Below the pieces are notes generated by a model. That model had not been told where the DNA came from and searched no databases. It worked only from the letters and a program-made list of their open reading frames with translations. The position numbers and the translations under genes are program-made. Of a stretch of DNA of 64,000 nt, positions 34,873-44,600 are shown in pieces. The stretch is taken from contig NZ_FNFO01000004.1 of assembly GCF_900100765.1 (NCBI RefSeq), positions 186,001-250,000 of the forward strand, in the 5' to 3' direction. The stretch's first letter is position 1, and every line of letters starts with the position of its first letter. The DNA comes from Catalinimonas alkaloidigena. Its GTDB lineage: Bacteria > Bacteroidota > Bacteroidia > Cytophagales > Flexibacteraceae.

Positions 34873-35601
34873 CTACTGCCATTCGGCCAGCTCGGCGTAA
34901 GTATAGTCTTCGTGGACTTCCGGCACGTTCGTGTTTTTGCGGGCCTGTTGCGACACCAACGGCGAAACGGTATGGACGCGCAAATAACCGTCGTCGACGG
35001 GACGCATCAGGTGCTCGACGTCGGGGCGAGTCAGGTCTTCGCGAATCCATTGCCGCTCCACCTCGTGGGGCAACACAAACGGCATGCGTTCCTTGGTGTT
35101 GTGAATGCGGGCCATCAGCGGATTGGCGTCCAGGGTCACCACCGAACAGGTATTCACCACTTCGCCCGTTTCGCGGTCGGTCCAGGTTTCCCAAAGGCCC
35201 CCCAGGGCAAACGGCTTCTGTTGTTGCACCTGAATAAAGAAAGGGTACTTTTTGCCGCCCTGGTGCATCCACTCGTAAAAGCCGTCGACCAGGATAAGAC
35301 ACCGCCGCCGGGCGGCCGCCTGCTTGAACGAAGGCTTTTCAAACATGCTGTCGCCACGGGCGTTAAGCGTCATGCGGGCCAGATCGCTCGCCTGATCTTC
35401 GTTTTTCACCCAGCCGGGAATCAGCCCCCACCGAAACAGTTGAATGGCCTGCGGTTGGTCGCCGGTGATGACGGGCACCTCGGGATGCGCAAAGGCCGAC
35501 ACATGATGGTAGACGGGCGGCTCCACCCCATCCGGAAACTGGGCCTGGAAGCGGTCTTCCAGCGCTTCGGCCGGAGACGTGAGAGCAATGTGGTAGCACA
35601 T
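34873..35601 (-). CDS. SOS response-associated peptidase (YedK/HMCES family)
   Basis: The ATG at 35601 makes Cys2 the second residue (MCYHIALTSP), as required for the catalytic Cys exposed after Met removal. The frame is open further upstream, but only this start fits the family (242 aa). Motifs include FRWGLIPGWVKNE, TLNARGDSMFEKPSFK, RRCLILVDGFYEWMHQGGKKYPFFI, and NTKERMPFVLP. Members crosslink through Cys2 to abasic sites in single-stranded DNA and protect them. It follows a small lipoprotein gene by about 35 bp. Confidence 0.94.
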   Translation of the reverse strand: MCYHIALTSPAEALEDRFQAQFPDGVEPPVYHHVSAFAHPEVPVITGDQPQAIQLFRWGLIPGWVKNEDQASDLARMTLNARGDSMFEKPSFKQAAARRRCLILVDGFYEWMHQGGKKYPFFIQVQQQKPFALGGLWETWTDRETGEVVNTCSVVTLDANPLMARIHNTKERMPFVLPHEVERQWIREDLTRPDVEHLMRPVDDGYLRVHTVSPLVSQQARKNTNVPEVHEDYTYAELAEWQ

Positions 35602-35635
35602 GAGAGAATACGTGGAAGGTGAAGGGCAGAGCGAC

Positions 35636-36007
35636 TCAGCGCTGGAGCATCGATCCGTACACGACGGCGTCTCCTTCGGGCAATTCCTGGAAACCGATCT
35701 GCAAGGCTTCCTCCTCGCTTTTCCGGTTGATCTCCACCCGGAACTTGCGTCCGGTGTCGCACGAACAGTCGTCGCAGGCCTCGCCTTCGTGAATGGCAAT
35801 CTTATAGACGGGAATTTCGTACTGACTAAGGTATTTCACCAAATTCGCCTTGGTTTCTTCGTCGGACGTGCCGGCGGGCCAGGGATCGTCGCAGCCAGTT
35901 TCTGCGTAGTAAACCCAGCTGGTTTTGATCGGCTCTTCACAAGCCGACACCAGCAGAGCTACTGCCGAAAAAAGTGCTAACATTGACAAACTTTGGCCGA
36001 GACGCAT
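35636..36007 (-). CDS. Putative lipoprotein with Cys-rich segment
   Basis: A 123-aa protein with a lipoprotein signal (ALFSAVALLVSAC, Cys23). The mature part includes EACDDCSCDTGRKFRVEI, a Cys cluster that could form disulphides or bind a metal, and further Cys at GCDDPW. No family is recognised with certainty. It is divergent from the lipoprotein gene at 36097 and precedes the YedK-type gene. Confidence 0.65.
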   Translation of the reverse strand: MRLGQSLSMLALFSAVALLVSACEEPIKTSWVYYAETGCDDPWPAGTSDEETKANLVKYLSQYEIPVYKIAIHEGEACDDCSCDTGRKFRVEINRKSEEEALQIGFQELPEGDAVVYGSMLQR

Positions 36008-36096
36008 ATCGTAGTTTAAGACGCAAGATATACGCGGTATGTTGCCCTGCGGCTCACAAAAAGTTAAAAAAACATTAGATCTGAAGCGTTTCTCCC

Positions 36097-37080
36097 ATGC
36101 CCCACACCCTCGCTCGTGTTTCAGTGCTTGTTGCCGTGCTCACCGTCCTGCTGACGGGTTGTTACGGCCTCTACCCGCCACCCGAAAAACCGCTCTCGCC
36201 CGTCCCGATTATTCCGCACCAGAAGGACGTCAAAGTTTTTGCGAAAGGCGACACGCTGGCCGATTCGTTGTACCTGCCCATGTACGAGCTGGCCGTGCCC
36301 GATTACGCCGGGGCGATGCCGCTGGAAGACTTCGAATACCTGGCGCAATCGTACGGGCTCGATGCAGTCATCAACGTCAGCAACCGCCCGCTGCGAGGCA
36401 GCACGCGCTACCTGTATAGCTCGTCGATGCTCTACGGACTGGGCATTATCTACTACGACAGCCTCGACTACGTCCGTTGGTTCGTAAAAGATAAGTGGAC
36501 CTACAAACTCCCCGAACGCGACGGAACCTCCGCCCAGGAAGATTCGGCCCAGGTACCCGCCCGGCTGGTCTACCGCGCACATTTCGACTACCGAAGCGAG
36601 GAGCGCCCACCCCGCGAAGGCGAGCCGAACGAAGATTACGTGCGCTACGTGCGCAACTACTCGGCCGATTTCCTGATCAACGCCATCGAAAACTGGCGCT
36701 TCAAGCTCTCGGCCAGCACGAACCAGCTCGTCAAACGGCGCTATTACCAGAACGGGGAGAAAGTGTTGACTGCCGCCTTTACCTACGACCGCAAGGGGCG
36801 AATCGGGCAGATCGACCTGCAACATCACCAGAAAGAACCCGATCAGGAGACCATCGAACTGATTTATGACTCGACCGACCGGGTGATCGAAAAAAATATT
36901 ACGGTCGACGGCGAACTGACCGGCCGGGAATTTTTGTATTACGACAACCTGAACCGCGTGGACCTGACCAAGTACTACCAACGGCAGGGCGAAGACCTGG
37001 TGCTCTACCTCCAGACCGAATACGATTACTACGAACCGATCGACTTTTACCCGGATTCGCTGCAGGTCGAGAATCGGTAG
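36097..37080 (+). CDS. Hypothetical lipoprotein
   Basis: A 327-aa protein with a lipobox LLTGC (Cys22), so it should be anchored in the outer membrane. The body is rich in Tyr and alternates short beta segments (RYYQNGEKVLTAAFTYDRKGRIGQIDL, REFLYYDNLNRVDLTKYYQRQ), resembling YD/toxin-type or MORN-like beta repeats in its C-terminal half. No family is firmly recognised. It is followed by gldC, which has its own -7 box. Confidence 0.65.
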   Translation: MPHTLARVSVLVAVLTVLLTGCYGLYPPPEKPLSPVPIIPHQKDVKVFAKGDTLADSLYLPMYELAVPDYAGAMPLEDFEYLAQSYGLDAVINVSNRPLRGSTRYLYSSSMLYGLGIIYYDSLDYVRWFVKDKWTYKLPERDGTSAQEDSAQVPARLVYRAHFDYRSEERPPREGEPNEDYVRYVRNYSADFLINAIENWRFKLSASTNQLVKRRYYQNGEKVLTAAFTYDRKGRIGQIDLQHHQKEPDQETIELIYDSTDRVIEKNITVDGELTGREFLYYDNLNRVDLTKYYQRQGEDLVLYLQTEYDYYEPIDFYPDSLQVENR

Positions 37081-37126
37081 ACGCCCCGAATCCACGGAAA
37101 TCTGCCCGTATTCCCGCCCTACTTGT

Positions 37127-37134
37127 TAGGTTTG
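37127..37134 (+). promoter_or_regulatory. -7 box upstream of gldC
   Basis: TAGGTTTG matches TAnnTTTG and ends 15 bp before the gldC ATG at 37150, so the leader would be under 10 nt. No clear -33 TTTG is seen. Confidence 0.45.
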
Positions 37135-37149
37135 CGGAAACTAGTTGCC

Positions 37150-37491
37150 ATGAGAACCTCCGAAATACGCTTCACTATTACCCTCGACGACAACAACGTG
37201 CCCGAACAAATCCACTGGCGGGCGGCCGATGCCCCCGGCGGCGGACAGCAGGAAACGCCGGCCATTGCGCTGGCCCTGTGGGATCAGCACGACAAAAGCA
37301 CCATGAAGATTGACCTCTGGACAAAAGAAATGCCCGTGGGAGAGATGAAGCGCTTTCTGATCGGCACCATCGGCAGCCTGGCCGACACGCTGGAAAACGC
37401 AACCGACGACATGTCCATGGCCGGCGACATCCGCGAGTTGTGCGAGCGGTTGAGCAAAAAACTGGCCGACCAGGAAAAGACACAGGAGTAG
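37150..37491 (+). CDS. gldC: Gliding motility protein GldC
   Basis: The ATG at 37150 gives 113 aa. The sequence follows GldC along its length: RTSEIRFTITLDDNNVPEQIHW, IALALWDQHDKSTMKIDLWTKEMPVGEMKRF, then a helical tail with LADTLENATDD and ICELCERL-like sequence. GldC is a small protein associated with Bacteroidota gliding and the T9SS-powered motor; its exact role is unclear. gldB is not adjacent here. Presence of gldC together with T9SS cargo genes supports a T9SS-positive host. Confidence 0.85.
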   Translation: MRTSEIRFTITLDDNNVPEQIHWRAADAPGGGQQETPAIALALWDQHDKSTMKIDLWTKEMPVGEMKRFLIGTIGSLADTLENATDDMSMAGDIRELCERLSKKLADQEKTQE

Positions 37492-37626
37492 GCCTGACGG
37501 GTGAGGCCTCCGCTCCGAAATCGGCAACGATTGTGTGAAGAAGGCTTCTTTCCACAGGGCAATTCGCAAAAAATTGTAGGGTCTTTTGTTAATTTTCCTT
37601 CATTTCTTGAGCAGAATTCTCGAATC

Positions 37627-37648
37627 TCTATCAATATTGATAGATTTG
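37627..37648 (+). promoter_or_regulatory. pfkA promoter with 18-bp palindrome
   Basis: TCTATCAATATTGATAGA (37627-37644) is a perfect 18-bp palindrome. It overlaps TAGATTTG (37641-37648), which matches the TAnnTTTG -7 box. The ATG of pfkA follows 53 bp later. A protein bound to the palindrome would cover the -7 box, so repression is the simplest inference. Confidence 0.55.
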
Positions 37649-37700
37649 GGCGTCGTTTCAGACCTTACTACGCAGCTACACATCTGATCATTTACTTTGC

Positions 37701-38672
37701 ATGAAGAGAATAGCAGTTTTTACCTCGGGGGGGGATGCCCCGGGCATGAATGCGTGTATTCGCGCCGTCGTTCGCACGGCGGTTTATCATAAATTAGAAG
37801 TTTTCGGAATTAAGCGGGGATACAACGGCATGATTCAGGGCGACATCTTCCCGATGACGTCGTTCTCCGTGAGTAACATCGTACAACGCGGCGGCACCGT
37901 CCTGAAGTCGGCCCGCAGCATGGAGTTCAAAACCAAAGAAGGACGCCAGAAAGCCTACGAAAACCTCAAGCGCCTGGAAATCGACGGCCTGGTGGCCATC
38001 GGGGGCGACGGCACCTTTACGGGGGCCAGCATTTTCTACGACGAGTACCAACTGCCCACGGTGGGTTGTCCCGGCACCATCGACAACGACCTGTACGGGA
38101 CAGACTACACTATCGGGTTCGATACGGCGGTGAACACGGCGCTCGACGCCATCGATAAAATCCGCGACACGGCCGACTCGCACGACCGGATCTTCTTCAT
38201 CGAAGTGATGGGCCGCGACTCCGGTTACATCGCCATCGAATCGGGCATCGGCGGAGGTGCTGAGATGATCATGGTTCCGGAAACCCTCACGACCTTCAAC
38301 GACGTGATCGAGACGCTCCGGCAAGGATGGGACCGCTCCAAAACCTCGTCGATCATTGTGGTGGCCGAAGGCGACGAACTGGGCAACGCCACCGAAATTG
38401 CCGAGAAAGTCAAAAAACAACTCCCCCACGGCGACTACCGCGTCAGCATCCTGGGCCATACGCAGCGGGGCGGCGCCCCCACAGCCATGGACCGCATTCT
38501 GGCGAGCCGTCTGGGTGTCGGCGCGGTCGAAGGCCTGCTCAAGGGCATGTCGAACGTGATGGCGGGTGTGGTGAACAACCAACTGGTGTACACGCCTTTC
38601 AAAGAGACCATTACCAAGAACAAAGCCATTCACCCGGACCTGATTCGGATCGTCGATATCCTGAGCGTTTAA
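37701..38672 (+). CDS. pfkA: 6-phosphofructokinase
   Basis: A 323-aa enzyme of the standard bacterial ATP-PFK type. KRIAVFTSGGDAPGMNACIRAVVR contains the ATP site. VAIGGDGTFTGA and PTVGCPGTIDNDLYGTDYTIGFDTAVN carry the fructose-6-phosphate and catalytic Asp residues. RIFFIEVMGRDSGYIA and ILGHTQRGGAPTAMDRI complete the substrate pocket. It commits sugar to glycolysis. A palindromic element overlaps its -7 box, and a terminator follows. Confidence 0.97.
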   Translation: MKRIAVFTSGGDAPGMNACIRAVVRTAVYHKLEVFGIKRGYNGMIQGDIFPMTSFSVSNIVQRGGTVLKSARSMEFKTKEGRQKAYENLKRLEIDGLVAIGGDGTFTGASIFYDEYQLPTVGCPGTIDNDLYGTDYTIGFDTAVNTALDAIDKIRDTADSHDRIFFIEVMGRDSGYIAIESGIGGGAEMIMVPETLTTFNDVIETLRQGWDRSKTSSIIVVAEGDELGNATEIAEKVKKQLPHGDYRVSILGHTQRGGAPTAMDRILASRLGVGAVEGLLKGMSNVMAGVVNNQLVYTPFKETITKNKAIHPDLIRIVDILSV

Positions 38673-38692
38673 GTACGTTCTTCCTGAGACTC

Positions 38693-38740
38693 AAGCCTCT
38701 GAGGCCGCCCTTGTTTTCAAGCGTGGCCCCAGAGGCTTTT
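38693..38740 (+). terminator. Terminator after pfkA
   Basis: AAGCCTCTG and CAGAGGCTT form a 9-bp stem with an inner GGCC pairing, followed by TTT. It begins about 20 bp after the pfkA stop. The rest of the 293-bp gap to the next gene holds only the -7 box of the permease gene. Confidence 0.7.
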
Positions 38741-38948
38741 CTGTGTGCGCTCCATCTTTTCCTGGCCGTTCCGGTGGCCCTTCTCTCCCCGCCCTGGTGC
38801 CGCGCTTCGGTCCCAATGTGCATTTCCTGCAAAAAGTAAAACCTGCCCTTCAGAAATCCGTTTCTCTCGGTACGCTGGCGACCCACTTCCGGGACAGGCA
38901 TCACCGTGCCACCGTTCGTCCGGGTCGGCTGTCAGCCTACGTTCGCGT

Positions 38949-38956
38949 TAATTTTG
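38949..38956 (+). promoter_or_regulatory. -7 box upstream of the Mla-type permease gene
   Basis: TAATTTTG matches TAnnTTTG and ends 9 bp before the GTG at 38966. Transcription would begin within a few nt of that codon, implying a very short or absent leader and favouring the GTG at 38966 over the one at 38906. Confidence 0.45.
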
Positions 38957-38965
38957 GGATTCCCT

Positions 38966-39742
38966 GTGCAAATAAAAACTCCTTATCCACCCGGCTTCCG
39001 CACTTTTTTTATTCGGCTGGCCCTTAATGCCCGCTATGTGTGGCGTCTGTTTCTGGCGATGATCACGCCGCCTTACGAAGGCCGCGAAATTCTGGCGCAG
39101 TGCTACCGCATGGGCTACAAATCGTTTCTGCTCATCGGCTTCACCGCCCTGCTGGTGGGCAGTGTTTTCACGCGGCAGTCGCGCCCGTCGCTGATCAGTT
39201 TCGGTGCCGAAAGCTGGTTACCCTTTCTGATGGCCGTCGCCATTGTGCGCGGGACCGGCCCGCTGGTCACCGCCCTGATTTGTGCCGGCAAAATCGGTTC
39301 CAACGTGGGCGCGGAGCTGAGTGCCATGAACGTGACCGAACAAATCGATGCGATGGAAGTCTCGGGTACGGACCCGTTCCGCTACCTGGTAGTGTCGCGC
39401 GTGACGGCCATCACCCTGATGCTTCCCGTGCTGGTGATTTACGCCGATATGCTGGGGCTGTTCGGCGCTTTTCTGACGACCCGCTACTACACCAACATCA
39501 GCCTGGAACTGTTTGTCCACCAGACGTTTAGCTCCCTATCGATTCGCGATCTGGCCCTGACCATCATCAAACCGCTGGTATTTGGGTTCGCCATCGGGAC
39601 CATCAGCACATACCACGGGTATTACTCGTCGCGGGCCACCATTGGCGTGGGCAAAGCCGCCAACTCGTCGGTTGTGGCGTCGATGGTTTCCATCTTCATC
39701 CTCGACTTCCTGACCGTACAGTTTATCTCCCTTTTTCCGTAA
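38966..39742 (+). CDS. MlaE-family lipid ABC transporter permease
   Basis: A 258-aa permease from GTG 38966; the frame is also open from GTG 38906. It contains about five membrane helices with MlaE motifs: AMITPPYEGREILAQCYRMGYKS, VRGTGPLVTALICAGKIGSNVGAELSAMNVTEQIDAMEVSG (the family's conserved helix), and YYSSRATIGVGKAAN near the C-terminus. It forms the inner-membrane channel of a phospholipid transporter with the ATPase and MlaD protein encoded downstream. Confidence 0.88.
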   Translation: MQIKTPYPPGFRTFFIRLALNARYVWRLFLAMITPPYEGREILAQCYRMGYKSFLLIGFTALLVGSVFTRQSRPSLISFGAESWLPFLMAVAIVRGTGPLVTALICAGKIGSNVGAELSAMNVTEQIDAMEVSGTDPFRYLVVSRVTAITLMLPVLVIYADMLGLFGAFLTTRYYTNISLELFVHQTFSSLSIRDLALTIIKPLVFGFAIGTISTYHGYYSSRATIGVGKAANSSVVASMVSIFILDFLTVQFISLFP

Positions 39743-39756
39743 GAACCCCTCACCTG

Positions 39757-40584
39757 TTGACAAGAGTTGTGAAAGACGTTGCCGTAAAAGACCAACGAAA
39801 ACATACCGGAGCCTCGGCGTTCCTGCCTCCTGACGACCTGAAGTGCGTGCTCCACATCGAGCACCTGCGCAAAGCGTTCGAGGAGCGTGTGGTGCTGCAG
39901 GACGTGACGCTGTGCCTGTTTCAGGGCGAAAATCTGGTGATTCTGGGCCGCTCCGGGACAGGGAAATCCGTCTTGCTGAAGTGCATCATCGGCCTGATTA
40001 TGCCCGACGAAGGCACCGTGGAAGTGCTGGGACGCCGGATCGATACCCTCTCGTCGCGCGAGTTGATGGAACTGCGCCGTCGGGTCGGCTTTTCGTTTCA
40101 GGGAAGTGCCCTGTACGATTCGATGACGGTCCGCGAAAACCTGGAATTTCCGTTGCGCCGCAACCTGGGCATCGACGATCCGCGCGAACTGAAACCCCGC
40201 GTGGAAGAAGCCCTGGAGGCCGTGGGCCTGTCGCACGCCATCGATCAGCAGCCCTCCGAATTGTCGGGAGGCATGCGCAAGCGCATCGGCATTGCCCGCA
40301 CGTTGATCCTCAGGCCCGAAATTATGCTCTACGACGAGCCGACGGCGGGCCTGGACCCGGAAACTTCGACCGACATCAACGACCTGATCAACGAAGTGCG
40401 CAAGGTGTACCATACGTCGTCGATCATCATCACGCACGACATTGCCTGCGCCAAAACCACGGCCGACCGGATCATCTTTCTGAAGGATGGCCTCTGTTAC
40501 AACGAAGGGTCGTTCGCCCAGATGAGCCGCGAAGACGACCCGCTTCTCCAGACCTTTTTCAATTATTTCAAAGTATCCTCATGA
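39757..40584 (+). CDS. MlaF-type ABC transporter ATP-binding protein
   Basis: A 275-aa ATPase. Walker A is GRSGTGKSV, the signature is LSGGMRKRIGIARTLI, and Walker B is EIMLYDEPTAGLDPETS, followed by the switch His in IIITHDIA. The start is TTG 39757 or GTG 39769; there is no upstream ATG. It follows the permease by 14 bp and overlaps the MlaD gene by 4 bp (ATGA). It should power lipid movement between the membranes. Confidence 0.93.
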   Translation: MTRVVKDVAVKDQRKHTGASAFLPPDDLKCVLHIEHLRKAFEERVVLQDVTLCLFQGENLVILGRSGTGKSVLLKCIIGLIMPDEGTVEVLGRRIDTLSSRELMELRRRVGFSFQGSALYDSMTVRENLEFPLRRNLGIDDPRELKPRVEEALEAVGLSHAIDQQPSELSGGMRKRIGIARTLILRPEIMLYDEPTAGLDPETSTDINDLINEVRKVYHTSSIIITHDIACAKTTADRIIFLKDGLCYNEGSFAQMSREDDPLLQTFFNYFKVSS

Positions 40585-41594
40585 AAGCCATCGAAATACG
40601 CCGGAACATCCGACTGGGCATTTTTGTGGCAGTTGCCATTCTACTGGTGCTGCTGGCCCTGTTCACCATCGGCGGTCAGAATAATTTGTTTGCCCCCACG
40701 TTCCCGCTGCAGGTAGAGTTTCGCAACGTGCAGGGATTGCAGGGCGGCGACCGCGTCCTGTTTTCGGGCGTGGGCATCGGCAACGTCACCGACGTAGAAA
40801 TTGTGCAGGACACCGTGATTCGGGTGCAGATGAAAATCAAGGAACGGGTGCGGCCGTTCATCAAGAAAAATTCGACCGCCACCATCACGACCGACGGCCT
40901 GGTGGGCAACAAAATTGTGGTCATTGAGCCAGGCGACGCCGCTTCCGGTCCCGTCGACGACGAAGATTTTATCGTGGCAAAAACCGAAGCCGGCGCTCAG
41001 GAACTGATCAACACCCTGACCGCCTCGGGACAGAACGTGATGGAAGTAACGGGCCAACTGAAACGCATCGCGCAGGGCCTCGAAGAAGGCCGGGGAACCT
41101 TCGGCATGCTGCTGAAAGACGACCAGATGGCCGCGTCGCTCCAACAGGCCGCCCTCAACATTCAGGTGACGGGACGCAATTCGGCCACCATCACGGGCGA
41201 CATCCGCAGCATGGTGAACCAACTGCAACGCAACCGGGAAGGCCTCGTCAGCACCCTACTGACCGATACCAGTTTCTCGCGCGTTTACGATCAGACCCTC
41301 ACCAACATCCGCGTTACCGGCGAGAACACCGCCGAAGCCACCGGCGACTTCAGTCGCTTTACCGACAAGCTGAACAACGAGGAAGGCTCGCTCAACGTAC
41401 TGCTGGCCGACACGGCTTTCGCCAACGACCTGCAACGTACGCTCACCAACACCGCGCGGGGCACCGAAGCCCTCGCCGAAGATGCCGAAGCGCTGCAAAA
41501 GACTTTTCTGTTGCGGGGCGTGTTCCGGCGGCAACGCAAGCAGGAAGCAAAAGCCCGGGAACAGGCCCAAGAAGAAGCACAGCAGAAGCAGTAA
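40581..41594 (+). CDS. MlaD-family lipid-binding protein
   Basis: A 337-aa protein with one N-terminal membrane helix (LGIFVAVAILLVLLALFTIGG). An MCE/MlaD domain follows at ~40-120 (FRNVQGLQGGDRVLFSGVGIGNVTDVEI, TATITTDGLVGNKIVVIEPG). The long C-terminal helical region contains repeated NxxxTG-type segments (ALNIQVTGRNSATITGDI, LTNIRVTGENTAEATGDF) and an Arg/Lys/Glu-rich tail. It forms the periplasmic lipid-binding hexamer with the permease and ATPase. MlaB and MlaC homologues are absent here, as is common in Bacteroidota. Confidence 0.9.
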   Translation: MKAIEIRRNIRLGIFVAVAILLVLLALFTIGGQNNLFAPTFPLQVEFRNVQGLQGGDRVLFSGVGIGNVTDVEIVQDTVIRVQMKIKERVRPFIKKNSTATITTDGLVGNKIVVIEPGDAASGPVDDEDFIVAKTEAGAQELINTLTASGQNVMEVTGQLKRIAQGLEEGRGTFGMLLKDDQMAASLQQAALNIQVTGRNSATITGDIRSMVNQLQRNREGLVSTLLTDTSFSRVYDQTLTNIRVTGENTAEATGDFSRFTDKLNNEEGSLNVLLADTAFANDLQRTLTNTARGTEALAEDAEALQKTFLLRGVFRRQRKQEAKAREQAQEEAQQKQ

Positions 41595-41608
41595 CCCCAA
41601 CGGAAACA

Positions 41609-41658
41609 AGAACGTCTCCCGGATACCGCAGCAAGGCCGTAGTACACGGGAGACGTTT
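41609..41658. terminator. Terminator between MlaD and pectinesterase genes
   Basis: AACGTCTCCCG and CGGGAGACGTT form a perfect 11-bp stem with a 25-nt loop, followed by TTTT. It serves the plus-strand operon, and probably the convergent pectinesterase gene (ends 41681). Confidence 0.8.
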
Positions 41659-41680
41659 TTCTAGTGAGTCGAGAAACCGC

Positions 41681-44600
41681 TTACCGTTGCAGAAGCATGC
41701 GACGCGTCTGGCTTCCCTCGTTCGTGAACAAGGTATAGAAATACACGCCGTTCGAAAGTCCCTGGCCGTCGAACGCAACGCGGTACGTACCGGGCGTCTG
41801 CCGACGATCGACCAGCGTGCGCACCGGCTGCCCTAGCGTGTTGTACAACACCAGCCGTACCGGCGTCGGCGTCAGCAGTTCGTACCCGATGGAAGTCAGG
41901 TCCCGCAACGGATTGGGATAGTTCTGCTCCAAGCGGGAAGAGACGGGCTGCGTCCACCCTTTCGACGACGTGACGGTCGTATCGGCCGGCAGCCAGTCGC
42001 GGTCGAAGCGCGGGTGCGAGCCCTGCGCGAAGATGTTGGCGATGGTGTACTGCGCCGCTTCCTCGTCCGTCAGTTGCTGGGAAATAGAGATGCGCTGCGA
42101 CACGTCCGAACCGGGTCCAAAGCACTGATACTCTGCGTACAGGGCGGGCTTCACGTTCCAGGTCGACCATCCGGCGGGCGACAGCGACGCCGGCTCTTCA
42201 CACTGCACGAAGACCGTGCGCGGGGCGTCCTGCCAGGGGCGTCCCAGAATAAAAGAGGTAATCGGCGTTCCGTCGAACCCGACCGAGTCGGCGGTGATGG
42301 TGTTGTTCAGAAACACGTACCCGAACTTGCTGACGGCTTCCGTCGCGGCGGCGGTCAGTGCCCCACCGTTCCGGTTCACGTGAAGTTCGCAGTGATCGAA
42401 CACCACAATGTCGCGCCCGAAAATGAAGTCGACCGATCCTTCCACGTAACAATCTTTCAGGTAGATCCGGCCGGTACCGCGCCCGCCCCACGTGTAGAAC
42501 GTATCCTGATACCCCAACAGACGGCAGTTGTAATACGCCTGGCGGTCGCCATTGACGCGCAGCGCCACGGCTTGCTGCCCTCCTCCCGAGCCGTCGTTGA
42601 CGACGGTGTTCTGGAACGTGATGTTCATGGCCGTGAAATCGTCGGGCTCGATGGCCACGCTGTAGGAATTCGAAGTGCCCCCGGCAATTCCCGCGTAGTC
42701 GTCGTACGTCAGGATGGTCGTCAGCGGATCGTCGCCTTTCAACACGACATTCACTTTATTCCGCTCCAGGATCAGCTTTTCCTTGTAGGTGCCGGGCTTT
42801 ACGTAGATCGTGTAGGTGCCGGTATAGTTGTCGGGAACCGCATCGAAGGCCGCCTGCACGGTTTCGTAGTCGCCGCTGCCGTCCTGCGCAACCGTCACCA
42901 TCACATCCGGCGCTTTGGCTTCCGTCGTAAAGGTTACTTCATCGCCATAAGCCGTTCCCACGCCGTTGGTCGCATACGCCCGCACATAGTAGTCGGTATT
43001 TTCTTCCAGCGGCATCAGCGCGCTCTGAAACGCTCCCAGGCCCGCCCCCGCTTCGCTGTATGCATCGGCCAGGGTCGGGGCACCGGTGGTGTTCCAGACC
43101 AGCCCGCGCGCGGTGATGGTGTCGCCACCCCAGTCGGTTACTTCGCCACTGCCCACCGCCTCTTCGGCCAGAATGTTGGAAATCTGTCCCGTGGTGACCG
43201 TGGGCACCGAACGTTCGGTCAGGGTCGTGAAGCTCACTTCCCCGCCGTAGCTGGTTCCGGCGCTGTTGGTCGCATACGCCCGCACGTAATATTGGGTGCC
43301 GGGCGTCAGGCCGGTCAACTGGCTGGAGAAGGTGCCCGGGCCGGTGCCGTCTTCGGTTTTGCTGTCGTCAACGGTCGGGCTGCCGGTGGTGTTCCAGACC
43401 ACGCCCCGGGCCGTAACGGGTGCGCCGCCGTCGGTATAAATGTTGCCCCCGCTGGTGGCGAAGGTGGTCGAGATGGCAGAAACCGGTTGCGAGGAAATCG
43501 CGGCCGGATCGGCCGTCACGCCGCTGACGGTCCCGCTGATGGTCACGTCTTTCAGGGCAACCAGCTTGGCCCACCCTTGCGCTTCGGTGTTGTAAGGGTA
43601 GATGCGTAGGTAAAACTGCCCGCCGCTTTCGACCATGGCCTCGACCGGGAACGTCCAGGAGGCCACCGCATTGCCCACCAGTGCCGAGTCGGCTACGAGC
43701 AGCGTGCTGGTGGCAAACGTGGGGTCGGTCGACGCGTAGACCGTGGCGCGGAGCGTGGAGGTAAACCACCCGCCGATGTAAAACGAAACTTCTTCTACCG
43801 CCAGCGTCCCGCCCGATTTGGGGGCGGCCGCAAACTGGGCATACATGCCGCCGACCGAATCAGGCTCGGCTATCCATTCGCCTTCGCCGGGTGTTTTGAG
43901 CGAGATCACCTTGACCTGCTCGGACGTGCCGTCGATCGGCAGCTCCGTAAAGTTGTAGAACTCCAGCCCTTCGAACGCGGGCAATTCGGCGACCATACCG
44001 CCGGTCGTGACGGGTTCCTGCGTATCGTTGAACGACCACAAGGCCGTCGAAGAAGCCGGAAGGGCTTTGCTTTGGCCCCCGATCATCACGTTGTTGGGCA
44101 GGAGGTATTTCCCGGTCCGCACGTCGGGGTCCTGGTCTACCCACGGGTAAATCCGCAGGTAAAACGTATCGCCTTCGGCCAGTTGCACCTCGGGTGCGCC
44201 GCTAAAAGTCATCAGCGTGTCGACCGAGAGGTAATTATTCTCCAGCCCGGTGTCGTACATCAACTCCATCGCCTCCGAAAAATCGGGCGAGGCGGCGTAA
44301 AAAATGCGTGCCCGCATGGAGCTGATCGACCGCGCCGCCAGTCGCAGCGAAAGCGTATCGACCATGAAGGTGGTCCCTTCGTTAGGGGCCACGGCAAACT
44401 CTACGTACGTACCGGCGATGGTATCGGTCTGATTGGCAGGCCATTCGTTACCCTGAATGCGCAGACGCTGGCTTTCTTCCAGGCCGGTGTACTGATTCAG
44501 TTCCAGGTTACTCAGCCGCTCGTCGGTGGCTGCTACCAGGCCCGTGGTGACCGGTGCAAAGCCTGTACCGTCCGCATCCGGATTGGTCAGCGGCCAGGTG

